Shown: one piece after another, positions 44,666 to 54,415 of the stretch
How the letters are laid out: every line of letters starts with the position of its first letter
Position numbering within the stretch: position 1 is the first letter of the stretch
Source of the DNA: Nitrosarchaeum sp.
Lineage (GTDB): Archaea > Thermoproteota > Nitrososphaeria > Nitrososphaerales > Nitrosopumilaceae
DNA: 64,000 nucleotides
Direction of reading: 5' to 3'
NCBI GenBank assembly: GCA_025699025.1
Contig: JAILWJ010000001.1
Coordinates: 416,488 to 480,487, forward strand
Program-made: the position numbers and the translations under genes
The notes under the pieces: model-generated
What the model saw: only the letters and a program-made list of their open reading frames with translations
What the model was told of the DNA's origin: nothing
The model's database searches: none

Positions 44666-44668
44666 AAA

Positions 44669-46210
44669 TTACACCCCATAGTGAATCATATTGAGAATTT
44701 CGTTTGGGTTTCTGTAATATTTTCCAATTATTTCACTGGTTTCTTTATAATCACGAATATTGTGATTTTTCATCCATTCTAAAATTGCAATTCTTTTTTG
44801 ATATTCGTTTATTATATTGCCAATTGTTTGCCCTTGTGCATCTGCGATTCTTTTTATTAATTCACTCTTATCTATTTCAGAATCAAATGATTTTGTTTTT
44901 GGATTCCACTTGAATACTGAATTAAATGAATTGTTGTCTTTGATTTCTTCAATGGAGATTATTTTTCTGCTACTCTGACCTGTTTCAGTATCTTTAATTC
45001 TGCGAATTACAATTGCACAATTCATTAATGTCATGTATGACGGAGGGATCTCCATGGGTTTTTGCTGGAGTCTTTTGGTGGCAGACAAGAGGCTGTCTGC
45101 ATGCATAGTACATAATCCTCCATGTCCCGTAGCCATCGCTTGAAACATGACGTAAGCTTCAGAACCTCTAATTTCTCCAACTATGATGTAATCTGGTCTG
45201 TGTCTTACTCCAGATTTTATCAAATCATATAATCCTATTTCCCCTTCTCCCTGAGTTCCAAAACCCGGTCTCGAAATTAGACTAAACCAGTTTTCATGTT
45301 TTATGTTGATTTCAGATACGTCTTCTACTGAAAATATCTTGTAGTCAGGATCAACAAGACCGGTAATTGCATTTAGGATGGTAGTTTTACCACTTCCTGT
45401 AGATCCAATTACCATGATTGACATTTTTGACTCCATTAACATCCAAAGATATGCCGCAATGGCAGGACTTAGGGTCTCAAAGTCAATCAAATCCACTACA
45501 GTATATGGGTCTTCTCTGAACTTTCTTATTGTGAAGCTAGTTCCCTTTGGGGTGACCTCTTTTTGGTAAAGAACGGAAATTCTGTGATTTCCTTCTAATG
45601 CCAAATCTGTAATTGGGTGTGCAGAACTGACATGTTTTCCTGCACGAAACACTATTCGTGAAACAAAATTATTCAAATTACTTACTTCAAATTGAATGTT
45701 GGTTGGAATGCTATCAAATTGCCTGTGCCACACATAAATCGATGAATTGATGCCTGCACAACTAACATCTTCAATATTTGGATCTCTCATGAGGCCGTCA
45801 ATAATTCCAAATCCGGCGATATCGCGTCTTAGATAATACTTTACTTTCTCAAGACTTGCCACAGGGTATTTTTGAAATAGTTTCTCGTTTTCCTCAATTA
45901 TGTGATTTAGGAATTTTTCAAAATTATCTCCTTTTGCATTTTCAGCAGAATCTATATTTTCTTCTAATAAATTGTATAATTTGTTAAAAATCTCTTGTTC
46001 TTCATAATTTAGTTTTATTTCATCTACTTGATATTCATAACTAGAATCTTTTTCATTGTATAAAATGTTTGCATAGCTGTATGGTGCATTTAGTGGATAG
46101 TTTTTTACAATTTTTAGATCATCAGATGTTTGTTTTTGATTCGGATCAAAGTATTCGCTACTCAAAAAATTTTCAATTGAATTTGATCTATCTTTTTTCA
46201 TTTGACTCAC
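44669..46210 (-). CDS. Pilus assembly ATPase (GspE/ArlI-type)
   Basis: 513 residues. Walker A VIGSTGSGKTTILN, Asp box, Walker B I-I-V-G-E-I-R-G, His box TGHGGLCTMHAD. The N-terminal third is the usual archaeal assembly-ATPase N-domain. Drives pilin polymerisation with the GspF-type partner. Confidence 0.93.
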   Translation of the reverse strand: MSQMKKDRSNSIENFLSSEYFDPNQKQTSDDLKIVKNYPLNAPYSYANILYNEKDSSYEYQVDEIKLNYEEQEIFNKLYNLLEENIDSAENAKGDNFEKFLNHIIEENEKLFQKYPVASLEKVKYYLRRDIAGFGIIDGLMRDPNIEDVSCAGINSSIYVWHRQFDSIPTNIQFEVSNLNNFVSRIVFRAGKHVSSAHPITDLALEGNHRISVLYQKEVTPKGTSFTIRKFREDPYTVVDLIDFETLSPAIAAYLWMLMESKMSIMVIGSTGSGKTTILNAITGLVDPDYKIFSVEDVSEINIKHENWFSLISRPGFGTQGEGEIGLYDLIKSGVRHRPDYIIVGEIRGSEAYVMFQAMATGHGGLCTMHADSLLSATKRLQQKPMEIPPSYMTLMNCAIVIRRIKDTETGQSSRKIISIEEIKDNNSFNSVFKWNPKTKSFDSEIDKSELIKRIADAQGQTIGNIINEYQKRIAILEWMKNHNIRDYKETSEIIGKYYRNPNEILNMIHYGV

Positions 46211-46255
46211 CTAAAGAAAAAAGAAAAAACGGATTCATAAAAAAATCACTGAATC

Positions 46256-46900
46256 CTAAGTGTTTCCAATGGTTACACTTTGTGGTGCACCAGTTTTTCC
46301 GGCAAAGATGTTCAAGCTGGACGTTGCTCCTGCATCAAGTGATGATAGGGTTCCATCAGGAAGTTGGAAGTAAATTACCATTCTGTCTCCTGGGTTCAAA
46401 CCAACAGGTCCGGTTTGTACTGCTAGACATAATGTTGGTTTTCCAGTAGTAGCTCCATCAAGATCTATGGACAATTCAACAGCAGGTGAACATGTATCCA
46501 CTGATGTTGAATCCTTCATATCTCCATTAGAATCTGTTCCTTCGGAAACAAATTGTGCTTGGAAATTGTCTACTGTGACCCTATCTGGATCTGTATCAAC
46601 ATACCATTGTGAGAATGGCACATTTGTACCTCTGACTTCTATCTTATCTACAGACAAGATTTTATCACCACTGTTTCTTACAGCAGCTGCACCCCATGCA
46701 ATGCCGTTTGCGTCAGTACCATTGACCCACAACTGTACACCTTGTACACTGATTGCTTCTTGTTGTGTGCCACCTTGGAATAGAGATGTGCCATAAACGA
46801 CTACACCTGAACCAAGTACGACTGAAGCCACCAGAATAATGATGGTTGTGAGTACTGTACTGATTGCTCTTCGATTGTTTCGTAGAGGGGTCATTTTCAT
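46256..46900 (-). CDS. Pilin with class III signal peptide
   Basis: 214 residues: MKMTPLRNNRRA then ISTVLTTIIILVASVV, a class III signal with expected cleavage after RRA. The rest is a beta-rich, Cys-containing pilin domain (CSPAVE, TLCLAV). The start may be ATG 46894. A TATA-like stretch near 46918 suggests its own promoter. Directly upstream of the assembly ATPase gene, probable major pilin. Confidence 0.85.
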   Translation of the reverse strand: MKMTPLRNNRRAISTVLTTIIILVASVVLGSGVVVYGTSLFQGGTQQEAISVQGVQLWVNGTDANGIAWGAAAVRNSGDKILSVDKIEVRGTNVPFSQWYVDTDPDRVTVDNFQAQFVSEGTDSNGDMKDSTSVDTCSPAVELSIDLDGATTGKPTLCLAVQTGPVGLNPGDRMVIYFQLPDGTLSSLDAGATSSLNIFAGKTGAPQSVTIGNT

Positions 46901-46953
46901 TAGAAATCAGATCAATTTATGGCATATCTAGAAGAGTATGTAATAATTCAGAA

Positions 46954-48531
46954 TTACATCATTTGTTGTGCGAGAGACGAATAAGCACTGACAAATTTTG
47001 CCACAGTTTTTCTGACCTCTGTATGGGGAAAACTGATTGTAAAGTACTTTGACATTCCATCAGGTACGCCTATGGCAATAACATTTATGCCTGCTCGAGA
47101 GGCCAATTTTACTGCTGATTGAAACTCCTGGTCAATCTCATGATATCCCATAGAGTACCCATCTGTAATCAAAAACAGGTATCTCCGTTCATTAATATCA
47201 TCTTCAAGCATTCTTGTGGCTAATTTCATGGCATCTGGGATAAACGATAATCCTGAATTCTCCATGCCACCAATTCTGGCCTTGATTCTGTCATCATATT
47301 TTTCCTTAAAATCCTTGATCAATACAAAATCATTGTTAAATCCATGAATGGACCACTTTCCTCCTTTGAAGTTGATTTGGTCGGCAGCTTCTGCTATGCA
47401 CATCAAAAATTTCTGCAAATCTTGGAATTGTATCTTCATACTAGCGCTTGTGTCCATCACTATTGCCCAACTTTCCTCATACCTTAATTCCTGATCCTGT
47501 TCAAAATAGGATATGCCTTGAGTTTCGCTAGATACTGCTTGAATTGCCTTTTGCATTTCAACATACCCATAATCTTCAGTATTTGGATCTTCGAGTGTAT
47601 TTGTGACCATTTTTACCTGGTTTCTAATTTTTTTGATCAAATTCGAGCTGTCCATCCTAAGCTGAAAATACTTGCCTAGGTTTTCAGGAGACAATCGAAT
47701 TTTATCAAAATGCAAATCTTCAGCATATTTTTCATATTTTTTTAATAATTTCTGTTCATTTTTCATTTCATTGATCCACATTTCGCCAAGTTTGTCTACA
47801 TAATTACCAAACTCTCCTCTTGGATGGCATTTCAGGTATTTCAGGTATTTTGTAAAATCTGTCGGTACAATATTTTCAACATACGGATATTCCCAAAAAT
47901 CCAGCAAGTTTCTATTGTAATACAGCTTATTTGCCAATTCAATGCGAGTATCTGTGGAATCATTGTTGGTAATTGAATTTAAGATATCTTTTTTCATAGA
48001 TTGTGTTTTGTTTTTTAACATATTTTGAGTTTTAACTTGTTGTTTTTCCTCTAGGATATTTTTAAGATATTTGTTGTATAATATCTGACACGAAAATTCT
48101 ATCATCATTATGTTCTCACAAGGATTTGAATATCTGGATTTAAGATATTCTTGAACACGAATGTCCTCGATTAGTTTTATTACTTTGAAAGCTAGATGAG
48201 GAGATTTTGTTTTTATCCACTCTTGATATGTGGAATAATCCGTTATTGCTGCATGAGCTCCAGTATGATATAATGAAGATAGAAATAATGACCATACACT
48301 TGAAAATGATTCGTTTACGTCATCAAACAAAATTCCCTGGTATAGGAATTTATCTTGGATTTGCCGTGGGTATGGAACTGAAATCTTTGTTATTTCGCCA
48401 TAATGTATTTTTGAGAACTGTTCTGTTCTTGACAAGGTAAATTCTATGCTTGATTTTTCTTTATTTGCAACTTCATAAATAATGTTTGTAGCCAACTCAT
48501 ACAAATTTTCTTTCAAAACTATCTCCACCAC
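46954..48531 (-). CDS. VWA-domain protein (NorD/CbbO-like)
   Basis: 525 residues from GTG 48531. The N-terminal half has the NorD/CbbO markers L-Y-H-T-G-A-H and L-I-E-D-I-R-V-Q-E-Y-L. The C-terminal von Willebrand A domain has a complete MIDAS (D360-T-S-A-S-M-K, then L-F-L-I-T-D-G-Y-S). It overlaps the MoxR-type ATPase by 35 bases. Such pairs remodel or metallate target complexes. Here it sits inside a pilus locus and ends 53 bases from the pilin gene. Confidence 0.88.
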   Translation of the reverse strand: MVEIVLKENLYELATNIIYEVANKEKSSIEFTLSRTEQFSKIHYGEITKISVPYPRQIQDKFLYQGILFDDVNESFSSVWSLFLSSLYHTGAHAAITDYSTYQEWIKTKSPHLAFKVIKLIEDIRVQEYLKSRYSNPCENIMMIEFSCQILYNKYLKNILEEKQQVKTQNMLKNKTQSMKKDILNSITNNDSTDTRIELANKLYYNRNLLDFWEYPYVENIVPTDFTKYLKYLKCHPRGEFGNYVDKLGEMWINEMKNEQKLLKKYEKYAEDLHFDKIRLSPENLGKYFQLRMDSSNLIKKIRNQVKMVTNTLEDPNTEDYGYVEMQKAIQAVSSETQGISYFEQDQELRYEESWAIVMDTSASMKIQFQDLQKFLMCIAEAADQINFKGGKWSIHGFNNDFVLIKDFKEKYDDRIKARIGGMENSGLSFIPDAMKLATRMLEDDINERRYLFLITDGYSMGYHEIDQEFQSAVKLASRAGINVIAIGVPDGMSKYFTISFPHTEVRKTVAKFVSAYSSLAQQMM

Positions 48532-49507
48532 AGATTCTTTTTACAATGATGCGCACCTCTTCTTGGACTTCTATATCGTCACTGGTCAGTGCAATGATTG
48601 TTTCTTCTGCAGATTTCTCAACTGAATTTCCATCTGCTGCAATTTTGGCCCAATTTACAAGATCTCCAACTGATGGGCCATACGGCAGATCTCCTTGCTG
48701 ATACTCTTGTCTTAGTTTAGCACCAATCTTTACAATTTTTTCAGCAGAATCTCGATCTACATGTGCCCTGTCACAAACGAGCTCAATTTCTTTTTCATCA
48801 ATTTTGTCCCCTACGCTCATATAATCAAAATTCAACCAAACACTCATCCTTCTTCTCATGGCAGCATTGAGAGGTTTTGTCCCTGCAAATTCTGCAGAAA
48901 ATGGATTCATGCTAATTATGAGATATGCATGCTTGTGTCTTGGAATCAACTCGTTGTCTTTTTCAGTTAAAACTAGATGTCCTCTTTGATCCAGAATAGG
49001 ATTTAATCTTGTGGCAACATCTTGCTTCATCATGTTTGCTTCATCGAGATATAGAATTCCCCCGTATCTGCACCAGTTGACAATCAAACCATCAAGCCAA
49101 TTTTCTTTTCCCAAACCCACATATCGTCCAAAAAGATCAAATACCGATGTCTGCAAACCGCAATTTATCTCCCACATTGGAAGTCCAGCTAATTCTGAAA
49201 CAAGGTAAACAATGTGAGTTTTGCCTGTTCCACTGGGTCCAATTAGTGCACATTGCTTAAAAAAACTCAATGCTCGTGCGATCCTATTTACATAATTCTC
49301 CCCATTGTCTAGATATGGTGGTGTGTCTTTTGGAATTAATTCCTTCATTTCATCGCTAAATGAAAATGCATTTTTATCCAAATACTTTGAAATGTCATAT
49401 AATGTATCTAATTTTTCAGATTTTTTGTTAGTCTTTGAGATTGAAAAATTCAAACTAAATTTATCATTTTTAACACTGTCTTTTTGAGTGAAATCCTCTA
49501 ATTGCAT
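48497..49507 (-). CDS. MoxR/NorQ-type AAA+ ATPase
   Basis: 336 residues from ATG 49507 (TTG 49525 adds six residues). Walker A GPSGTGKT at about 90-97, Walker B G-I-L-Y-L-D-E-A, sensor S-M-N-P and an RRR arginine-finger block. A CbbQ/NorQ-type ATPase that works with the VWA protein whose gene it overlaps. Probably remodels a client; the client here may be the pilus machine or a pilin. Confidence 0.9.
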   Translation of the reverse strand: MQLEDFTQKDSVKNDKFSLNFSISKTNKKSEKLDTLYDISKYLDKNAFSFSDEMKELIPKDTPPYLDNGENYVNRIARALSFFKQCALIGPSGTGKTHIVYLVSELAGLPMWEINCGLQTSVFDLFGRYVGLGKENWLDGLIVNWCRYGGILYLDEANMMKQDVATRLNPILDQRGHLVLTEKDNELIPRHKHAYLIISMNPFSAEFAGTKPLNAAMRRRMSVWLNFDYMSVGDKIDEKEIELVCDRAHVDRDSAEKIVKIGAKLRQEYQQGDLPYGPSVGDLVNWAKIAADGNSVEKSAEETIIALTSDDIEVQEEVRIIVKRICGGDSFERKFV

Positions 49508-49573
49508 AGTGGTAAAAATTTGCAATTATTGTACATATTGCCGATGATGTAACTTCAAATGACAGACACTTTG

Positions 49574-49584
49574 TTAATATCCAA
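49574..49584 (+). promoter_or_regulatory. TATA box of the SecB-like gene
   Basis: TTAATATCC lies about 26 bases before ATG 49603. The intergenic stretch is only about 95 bases, so the divergent MoxR and SecB-like genes may share control elements. Confidence 0.35.
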
Positions 49585-49602
49585 ATATTTCCAATCCACA
49601 AT

Positions 49603-50220
49603 ATGCAATTTAATCTCGGAATAGAATCATTTAATGTAAATAATACTTCTAAAGAGAATTTAGATTTTAAAAAATATGATATAGACGTGTCACTAAATGA
49701 AATTGAAAATTCTGGTAATTCATGTACATTAAAGTATGGATTTACATTTAGTTCGTCTCCAAAAGGAATACGATTAACTCTTGAAGGAACAATAACCATC
49801 AACGGCTCTCCAATGGAATTTGAAAACTTATATCAAAAGGATGAACAAAATATGCCCAACATATTACGTCAGTCATATCATGAACTATATCCTGTGTTAT
49901 TTATGATAGCAAAGAGCATGAACATCCCATGTCCACCATATGAAATTAGCAAAACGATGGATACATCATCAGAAAAGATTGAATCTCAAGGTGAGATCCA
50001 TGACTCCAAATCAGATACAAATAGTAATGCATCAGACAAAGAAGAGACTTCCATTTATGATTCCATGAGTACTGAAGAACTAACAAAAATGCAAATTGAT
50101 CTAAATAAGGAGTATTCTGAAACTCCATCTGAGGAGTTGAAAAGCAAATTAGATGCAATTACGGACATTCTAAACAGGAAGATCAAAGAATCTGTAGTTT
50201 CACCACAAAATGTAAGTTAG
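49603..50220 (+). CDS. SecB-like chaperone candidate
   Basis: 205 residues. Residues 1-100 alternate beta strands (Y-D-I-D-V-S-L-N-E-I, L-K-Y-G-F-T-F), followed by a helix and YPVLFMIAKSMNIPCPPYEI, which recalls the SecB tail where a YP.....PP pattern lies. A disordered, Ser/Glu-rich linker and a coiled-coil end follow. If right, it could guard pilins before export. The SecB match is by eye and uncertain. Confidence 0.6.
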   Translation: MQFNLGIESFNVNNTSKENLDFKKYDIDVSLNEIENSGNSCTLKYGFTFSSSPKGIRLTLEGTITINGSPMEFENLYQKDEQNMPNILRQSYHELYPVLFMIAKSMNIPCPPYEISKTMDTSSEKIESQGEIHDSKSDTNSNASDKEETSIYDSMSTEELTKMQIDLNKEYSETPSEELKSKLDAITDILNRKIKESVVSPQNVS

Positions 50221-50268
50221 ATTCAATAACATACTGACCAATATACCTAATTTTTATTGAATGCTGTT

Positions 50269-50724
50269 ATGGCATTCACTCATCGGAGAGCACTAGCATC
50301 AATTGTTACCAGTGTGATTCTTTTATCATCGATTGCTATGCTCGGAGTGGGTCTTGTGGGTTGGTCAAATTCCAACTTGTTGTCACATCAAAGAGATTTG
50401 GAAACCACATTTTCAAAAAACATTAACAAACTAAATGAGCACATAACATTTGAAAAAATTTGGTTTGGTGGAACCAGTCCCAATAAATTTGTCAGCATTA
50501 CAATTACAAATACCGGAAACATTGGGTTAAACGTCACCGAAATACGATTCGTCGATTCTGATGATTTGACTGAATTATTTTCATCTACAATATACGATGG
50601 TGGAATTGCAATCTCTGAATCATATGGATCAGAGATTAATTACGATTGGACATCGGGTTCTGCATTTGACATTTTGGTAAACACCAATCGGGATACCGTA
50701 TTTAGAACTCAGGTGAGTCCATGA
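50269..50724 (+). CDS. Small pilin-like protein with class III signal
   Basis: 151 residues from ATG 50269 (TTG 50257 possible): H-R-R-A then LASIVTSVILLSSIAMLGVG, the same RRA-type class III signal as the pilin. A beta-rich external domain has C-free Asn/Thr-rich segments. Likely a minor pilin. Confidence 0.75.
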   Translation: MAFTHRRALASIVTSVILLSSIAMLGVGLVGWSNSNLLSHQRDLETTFSKNINKLNEHITFEKIWFGGTSPNKFVSITITNTGNIGLNVTEIRFVDSDDLTELFSSTIYDGGIAISESYGSEINYDWTSGSAFDILVNTNRDTVFRTQVSP

Positions 50725-53198
50725 AAAATCGTCGAGCATTAAGCACATTAGTTGGAGCAGTATTTTTTATAATTGCTGCATCAAGTACTGTTGCATATGT
50801 CTCATACAGCATGAATGTAATCGATAATTTTTCACAATCAGTAATAATCAAGGAGAGTATAGATGAAGCAAGAAACTCCGAATCATTTGAAATAACGGAT
50901 GCCATAATTTCAAACAACAAATTTGATTTGACAGTTCAAAATACTGGCAAACTACCTGTTAAACTAACAAAATTATGGGTAGAAAACACCACTGACACGA
51001 CATGGAATGCAACGAGGTTCATTATTGATCAAACTATTCCGCCATCAGGTTCTGTGAGCGGTATTGGTCAGAGCATCTCTTTGTATGCAGTAGACACTCA
51101 GGCATACAGCCTATCACTGATTTCTGAAAGAGGAAACAGTAAAACTTTTTCATTTAATTCCGTTCCTGATCAATCAATTTCAATTAATCTTCATGCAGCT
51201 CCAGAAAACATAGCAAATGGATTCTCCACAACATTATTCATGACAGTGACAAATGATTTGCCTACTGAAACAACATTGTTGAATGTGGTCCCTCAATTAA
51301 CAATGTCCGGAGCAGCATCTCCGGTATGTGACACTTCATCATCTCCTTCATCAAAACCTGCATTGAAAAGAGGGGAATCAGTGATTTTCAAATGGTCATG
51401 TACAATTACAGGCTCAGCATCGCAGTCTAGCACATTTACCGCATCAATTGTCAATGGAATTCCGGGAAATGATGCATCCGTCACAGTCACAATTCAGGAT
51501 GTATTGCTGGCACTAGAATCTGGAACATCATTAGAATCTCTCGGATTTACCATCCCAAGCGTAAGTCCAGACATTCTGATAATACACCAAGAAACAACAA
51601 ACACCCCAAACGGTGAATATCAACTCAGTTCAGGCTCTGCAGATAGCACTGGATTGACAGTTGATCTTGATCAAAACAATATGCAATTCATATCCAATAA
51701 TAAAACATCCACCATCTCAATTCCTGCTGGAAACTGGAATACGTCATTGACATACCTTAGCTCTCCGCTGGACTCTTCAATCAATACATCTATACTTACA
51801 AATGGAATGATATTTCATTTTGAAGATAACACGGATCCACATCCAAACTCATCTACAGGGACAAGCTGTGATAACGAAATAAGCGCGGATATCCCAACAG
51901 GTACAAACTCGCCTTTATGGACAAGCAATTCTGGAGCATATTCAAGCGGTGGATACACATTTGATGGCAATGACTACATCAGTATTAACGTCAGTACGTC
52001 ATGTAATGATCTGGATAATGGACCAAATAGTTCTGCCGGATGGTTTAACGTGGATAGTACTGGGGCAAATGGCAGACAAGTGATTTTACGTGCAGAAGAG
52101 AGCAATCCAGGAACAGAGTTTTATGAAATCGTGTTCGATAAATCCGGAACTGTCGGAACATTGCATTTTAGATTCGACTCCACTGAAGGAAAAATCATTG
52201 ATTGTAACATTACAAATGTGACCACAGATGAATGGCATCATTTTGTGGCTGTTCGTGAAGATTCTGAAAACTGCACACTGTACTTGGATGGGGATGGAAT
52301 GATTGATACGGATCAAGATACAAGCAATCCAAATAATACGATATTAACAGTAAATGGGAATTGGTTGATTGGGGCTAATCCAAATACACAGGGAGGGCAA
52401 ATCAATGAATTTTTCGAAGGTCAAATTGATTCAATAATGCATTGGGAGGAATATGCATTAACATCATCTGAGGCATTGGCGTTGTACGATACAAAATATG
52501 GTGATGGCGCACATGTGGTTGATTATACCATTGAAACAGTAGATACATCAGGACAAAAGACAACAATATACTCACAATCAAATGTGGCAATGGAATTCAT
52601 TGATCCTCTTCAAGATCTGACTGATTTCTATACATCCGGAAATATTACGGCAGCAATGGGAGCAATAGATTTGGTAAATGAGAGATTGCTGTTTACCATA
52701 AATTTTGTTGAAGGATTGGGAATTGATGTAAGAATTGATGATTCTGATTTGACAAATCCGCTTACATCATTTGTTAAATTGCCTATGCCATCCACCACTT
52801 TTCCAGGATACTTTTCTTATGATACCTCTTCTGGTAATTATCAGATAAAAGTTGCAAACACGGGTTCCGTGGGGGCATTTTTCACAATATCTGGAATCCG
52901 AGGAGTTTTTGATGCTACTGAAACCGAACAAGCCTTTGCATCAATTCCACAATATGTGAATGGAACAGGAACGGAGTTTTCCCTGACTGACACCAATGAT
53001 AGTGTGTATTTACCGCCTGGGCAAAGCATCACTATTGAATTCTACCCACCTACAACGCATCCATCTGTAGATGGGCAATACGGGACAAGCATTACGCCTG
53101 GTGATGACTATAATTTCTACATCTATCTATCCGGATATGATGAAACGGGAAGAACTTTCTTTAAAACCATCGATATTGGCGGAGCCACAGTATACTAG
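50721..53198 (+). CDS. Giant pilin-like protein with LamG lectin domain
   Basis: 825 residues: M-K-N-R-R-A then LSTLVGAVFFIIAASSTVAY, a class III signal. Then an Ig-like region (about 50-260), a LamG/concanavalin-A-like domain (about 375-600; YTFDGNDYISINV, DEWHHFVAVRED, LYLDGDG, GQIDSIMHWEEYAL) and a further beta-rich part to 825. Probably a tip adhesin with a carbohydrate or surface-ligand domain. The start overlaps the small pilin gene by 4 bases. Confidence 0.85.
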   Translation: MKNRRALSTLVGAVFFIIAASSTVAYVSYSMNVIDNFSQSVIIKESIDEARNSESFEITDAIISNNKFDLTVQNTGKLPVKLTKLWVENTTDTTWNATRFIIDQTIPPSGSVSGIGQSISLYAVDTQAYSLSLISERGNSKTFSFNSVPDQSISINLHAAPENIANGFSTTLFMTVTNDLPTETTLLNVVPQLTMSGAASPVCDTSSSPSSKPALKRGESVIFKWSCTITGSASQSSTFTASIVNGIPGNDASVTVTIQDVLLALESGTSLESLGFTIPSVSPDILIIHQETTNTPNGEYQLSSGSADSTGLTVDLDQNNMQFISNNKTSTISIPAGNWNTSLTYLSSPLDSSINTSILTNGMIFHFEDNTDPHPNSSTGTSCDNEISADIPTGTNSPLWTSNSGAYSSGGYTFDGNDYISINVSTSCNDLDNGPNSSAGWFNVDSTGANGRQVILRAEESNPGTEFYEIVFDKSGTVGTLHFRFDSTEGKIIDCNITNVTTDEWHHFVAVREDSENCTLYLDGDGMIDTDQDTSNPNNTILTVNGNWLIGANPNTQGGQINEFFEGQIDSIMHWEEYALTSSEALALYDTKYGDGAHVVDYTIETVDTSGQKTTIYSQSNVAMEFIDPLQDLTDFYTSGNITAAMGAIDLVNERLLFTINFVEGLGIDVRIDDSDLTNPLTSFVKLPMPSTTFPGYFSYDTSSGNYQIKVANTGSVGAFFTISGIRGVFDATETEQAFASIPQYVNGTGTEFSLTDTNDSVYLPPGQSITIEFYPPTTHPSVDGQYGTSITPGDDYNFYIYLSGYDETGRTFFKTIDIGGATVY

Positions 53199-53254
53199 GG
53201 TGTAATATTACAACACATACTCCATTATTTTATCAAAAACAAGGTTATTTTTTC

Positions 53255-53758
53255 ATGGAATCTATCGATCCTAGGTTTGCAGTGGAGCAAAACAAATCTA
53301 GCACGCAAACTAATCAAGAACAACATCCTAGCTTACAATATATGAATTCATTAATTCAAGAATCACTTCAAATTTATGAATTAGAAAATCAAAGAATTAA
53401 CACATTAGATGAATTAACAAACTCTCTGAAGATAATTACAAAGTTTTTAGGATTTTCAATAGAACTATCACAAAACCTACTGCATCTAGATTCTGAAACA
53501 AAAATAAGATTGCTGCCAAATCTAAATCTAATCATTGTAAAATCCAACAGTAAAACAGAAGAAAAATCAATAGATAGTTTTCCAACAGATGTAATAATTA
53601 ATGTTTTAGATTATATAGTTCCAAAAATAGTAGAACTCGTAAGATTGGAAAAACTGCAACTTTTAAACAGCATTAACTTTTTACGCGCTGCAAATGATGA
53701 TCTTAAAAAAATAGACAACATTGGGCAGTTGGAATTAAACTCTACACCGGTGATCTGA
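53255..53758 (+). CDS. Helical protein linked to pilus genes
   Basis: 167 residues, mainly helical (ESLQIYELENQRINTLDELT), no membrane segment, no recognised domain. One-base overlap with the next gene (TGATG), so the two are coupled. Confidence 0.6.
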   Translation: MESIDPRFAVEQNKSSTQTNQEQHPSLQYMNSLIQESLQIYELENQRINTLDELTNSLKIITKFLGFSIELSQNLLHLDSETKIRLLPNLNLIIVKSNSKTEEKSIDSFPTDVIINVLDYIVPKIVELVRLEKLQLLNSINFLRAANDDLKKIDNIGQLELNSTPVI

Positions 53759-54303
53759 TGAACCTGTTAAATTTTGAAACTATCGCGGATTTTAAGACAT
53801 ATTTAGAGAATCAAATAAAATCAGAAACATTACATCTAGAAGACATTTCTAAAAAAGCAGGCGATCTATTAAGAAACAATGAAAAGGAATTTGAGGAAGA
53901 CAAGGAATTTCTATCCATTAAAGAAAAACTAGAAGATAAACCTGCTGATAAAAAAACCAAAAAAAGTAAAAAACAAACATCATCCAATTGGATAAAATAT
54001 GAATCGATTAGCATGTATAATGGGATGGGGGTAAAGGGAGAACTGGAGTTGCTTTTCAAACAAATTGAAAGTCTCAAGTTAAAATTGGAGCAATTAAAAT
54101 CCACTGCACGTTCACTTGACACACTAATTTCAAAGGGGCTCAAAAACAATCTAAAATGCCTAGTTGCTGAAGATGAAGAACAATTCGAGATGGTTTTACT
54201 AAAATCATCAAGTGAGCCTAGGGCAAAATTCTCGTTTAAAAAGGCATTTTCAGTATACCCACAGTTTGAAAAACCATTGTTTGCGGAGAGTGTAATTCAA
54301 TGA
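53758..54303 (+). CDS. Coiled-coil protein linked to pilus genes
   Basis: 181 residues; a Lys/Glu-rich first half, then two helices (about 95-130) that look like a coiled coil (LELLFKQIESLKLKLEQLKS). Soluble, no known family. Coupled to the preceding helical gene. Confidence 0.6.
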   Translation: MNLLNFETIADFKTYLENQIKSETLHLEDISKKAGDLLRNNEKEFEEDKEFLSIKEKLEDKPADKKTKKSKKQTSSNWIKYESISMYNGMGVKGELELLFKQIESLKLKLEQLKSTARSLDTLISKGLKNNLKCLVAEDEEQFEMVLLKSSSEPRAKFSFKKAFSVYPQFEKPLFAESVIQ

Positions 54304-54415
54304 TTTTATGCCTATATTTCATGCAATTCATCGATCAAATTAGCGATCAATTTACTCAAAAAGAGCTCACGATCGGATCCTATATCACACCGTCATTTAG
54401 GGAGGATCCTGAAAA

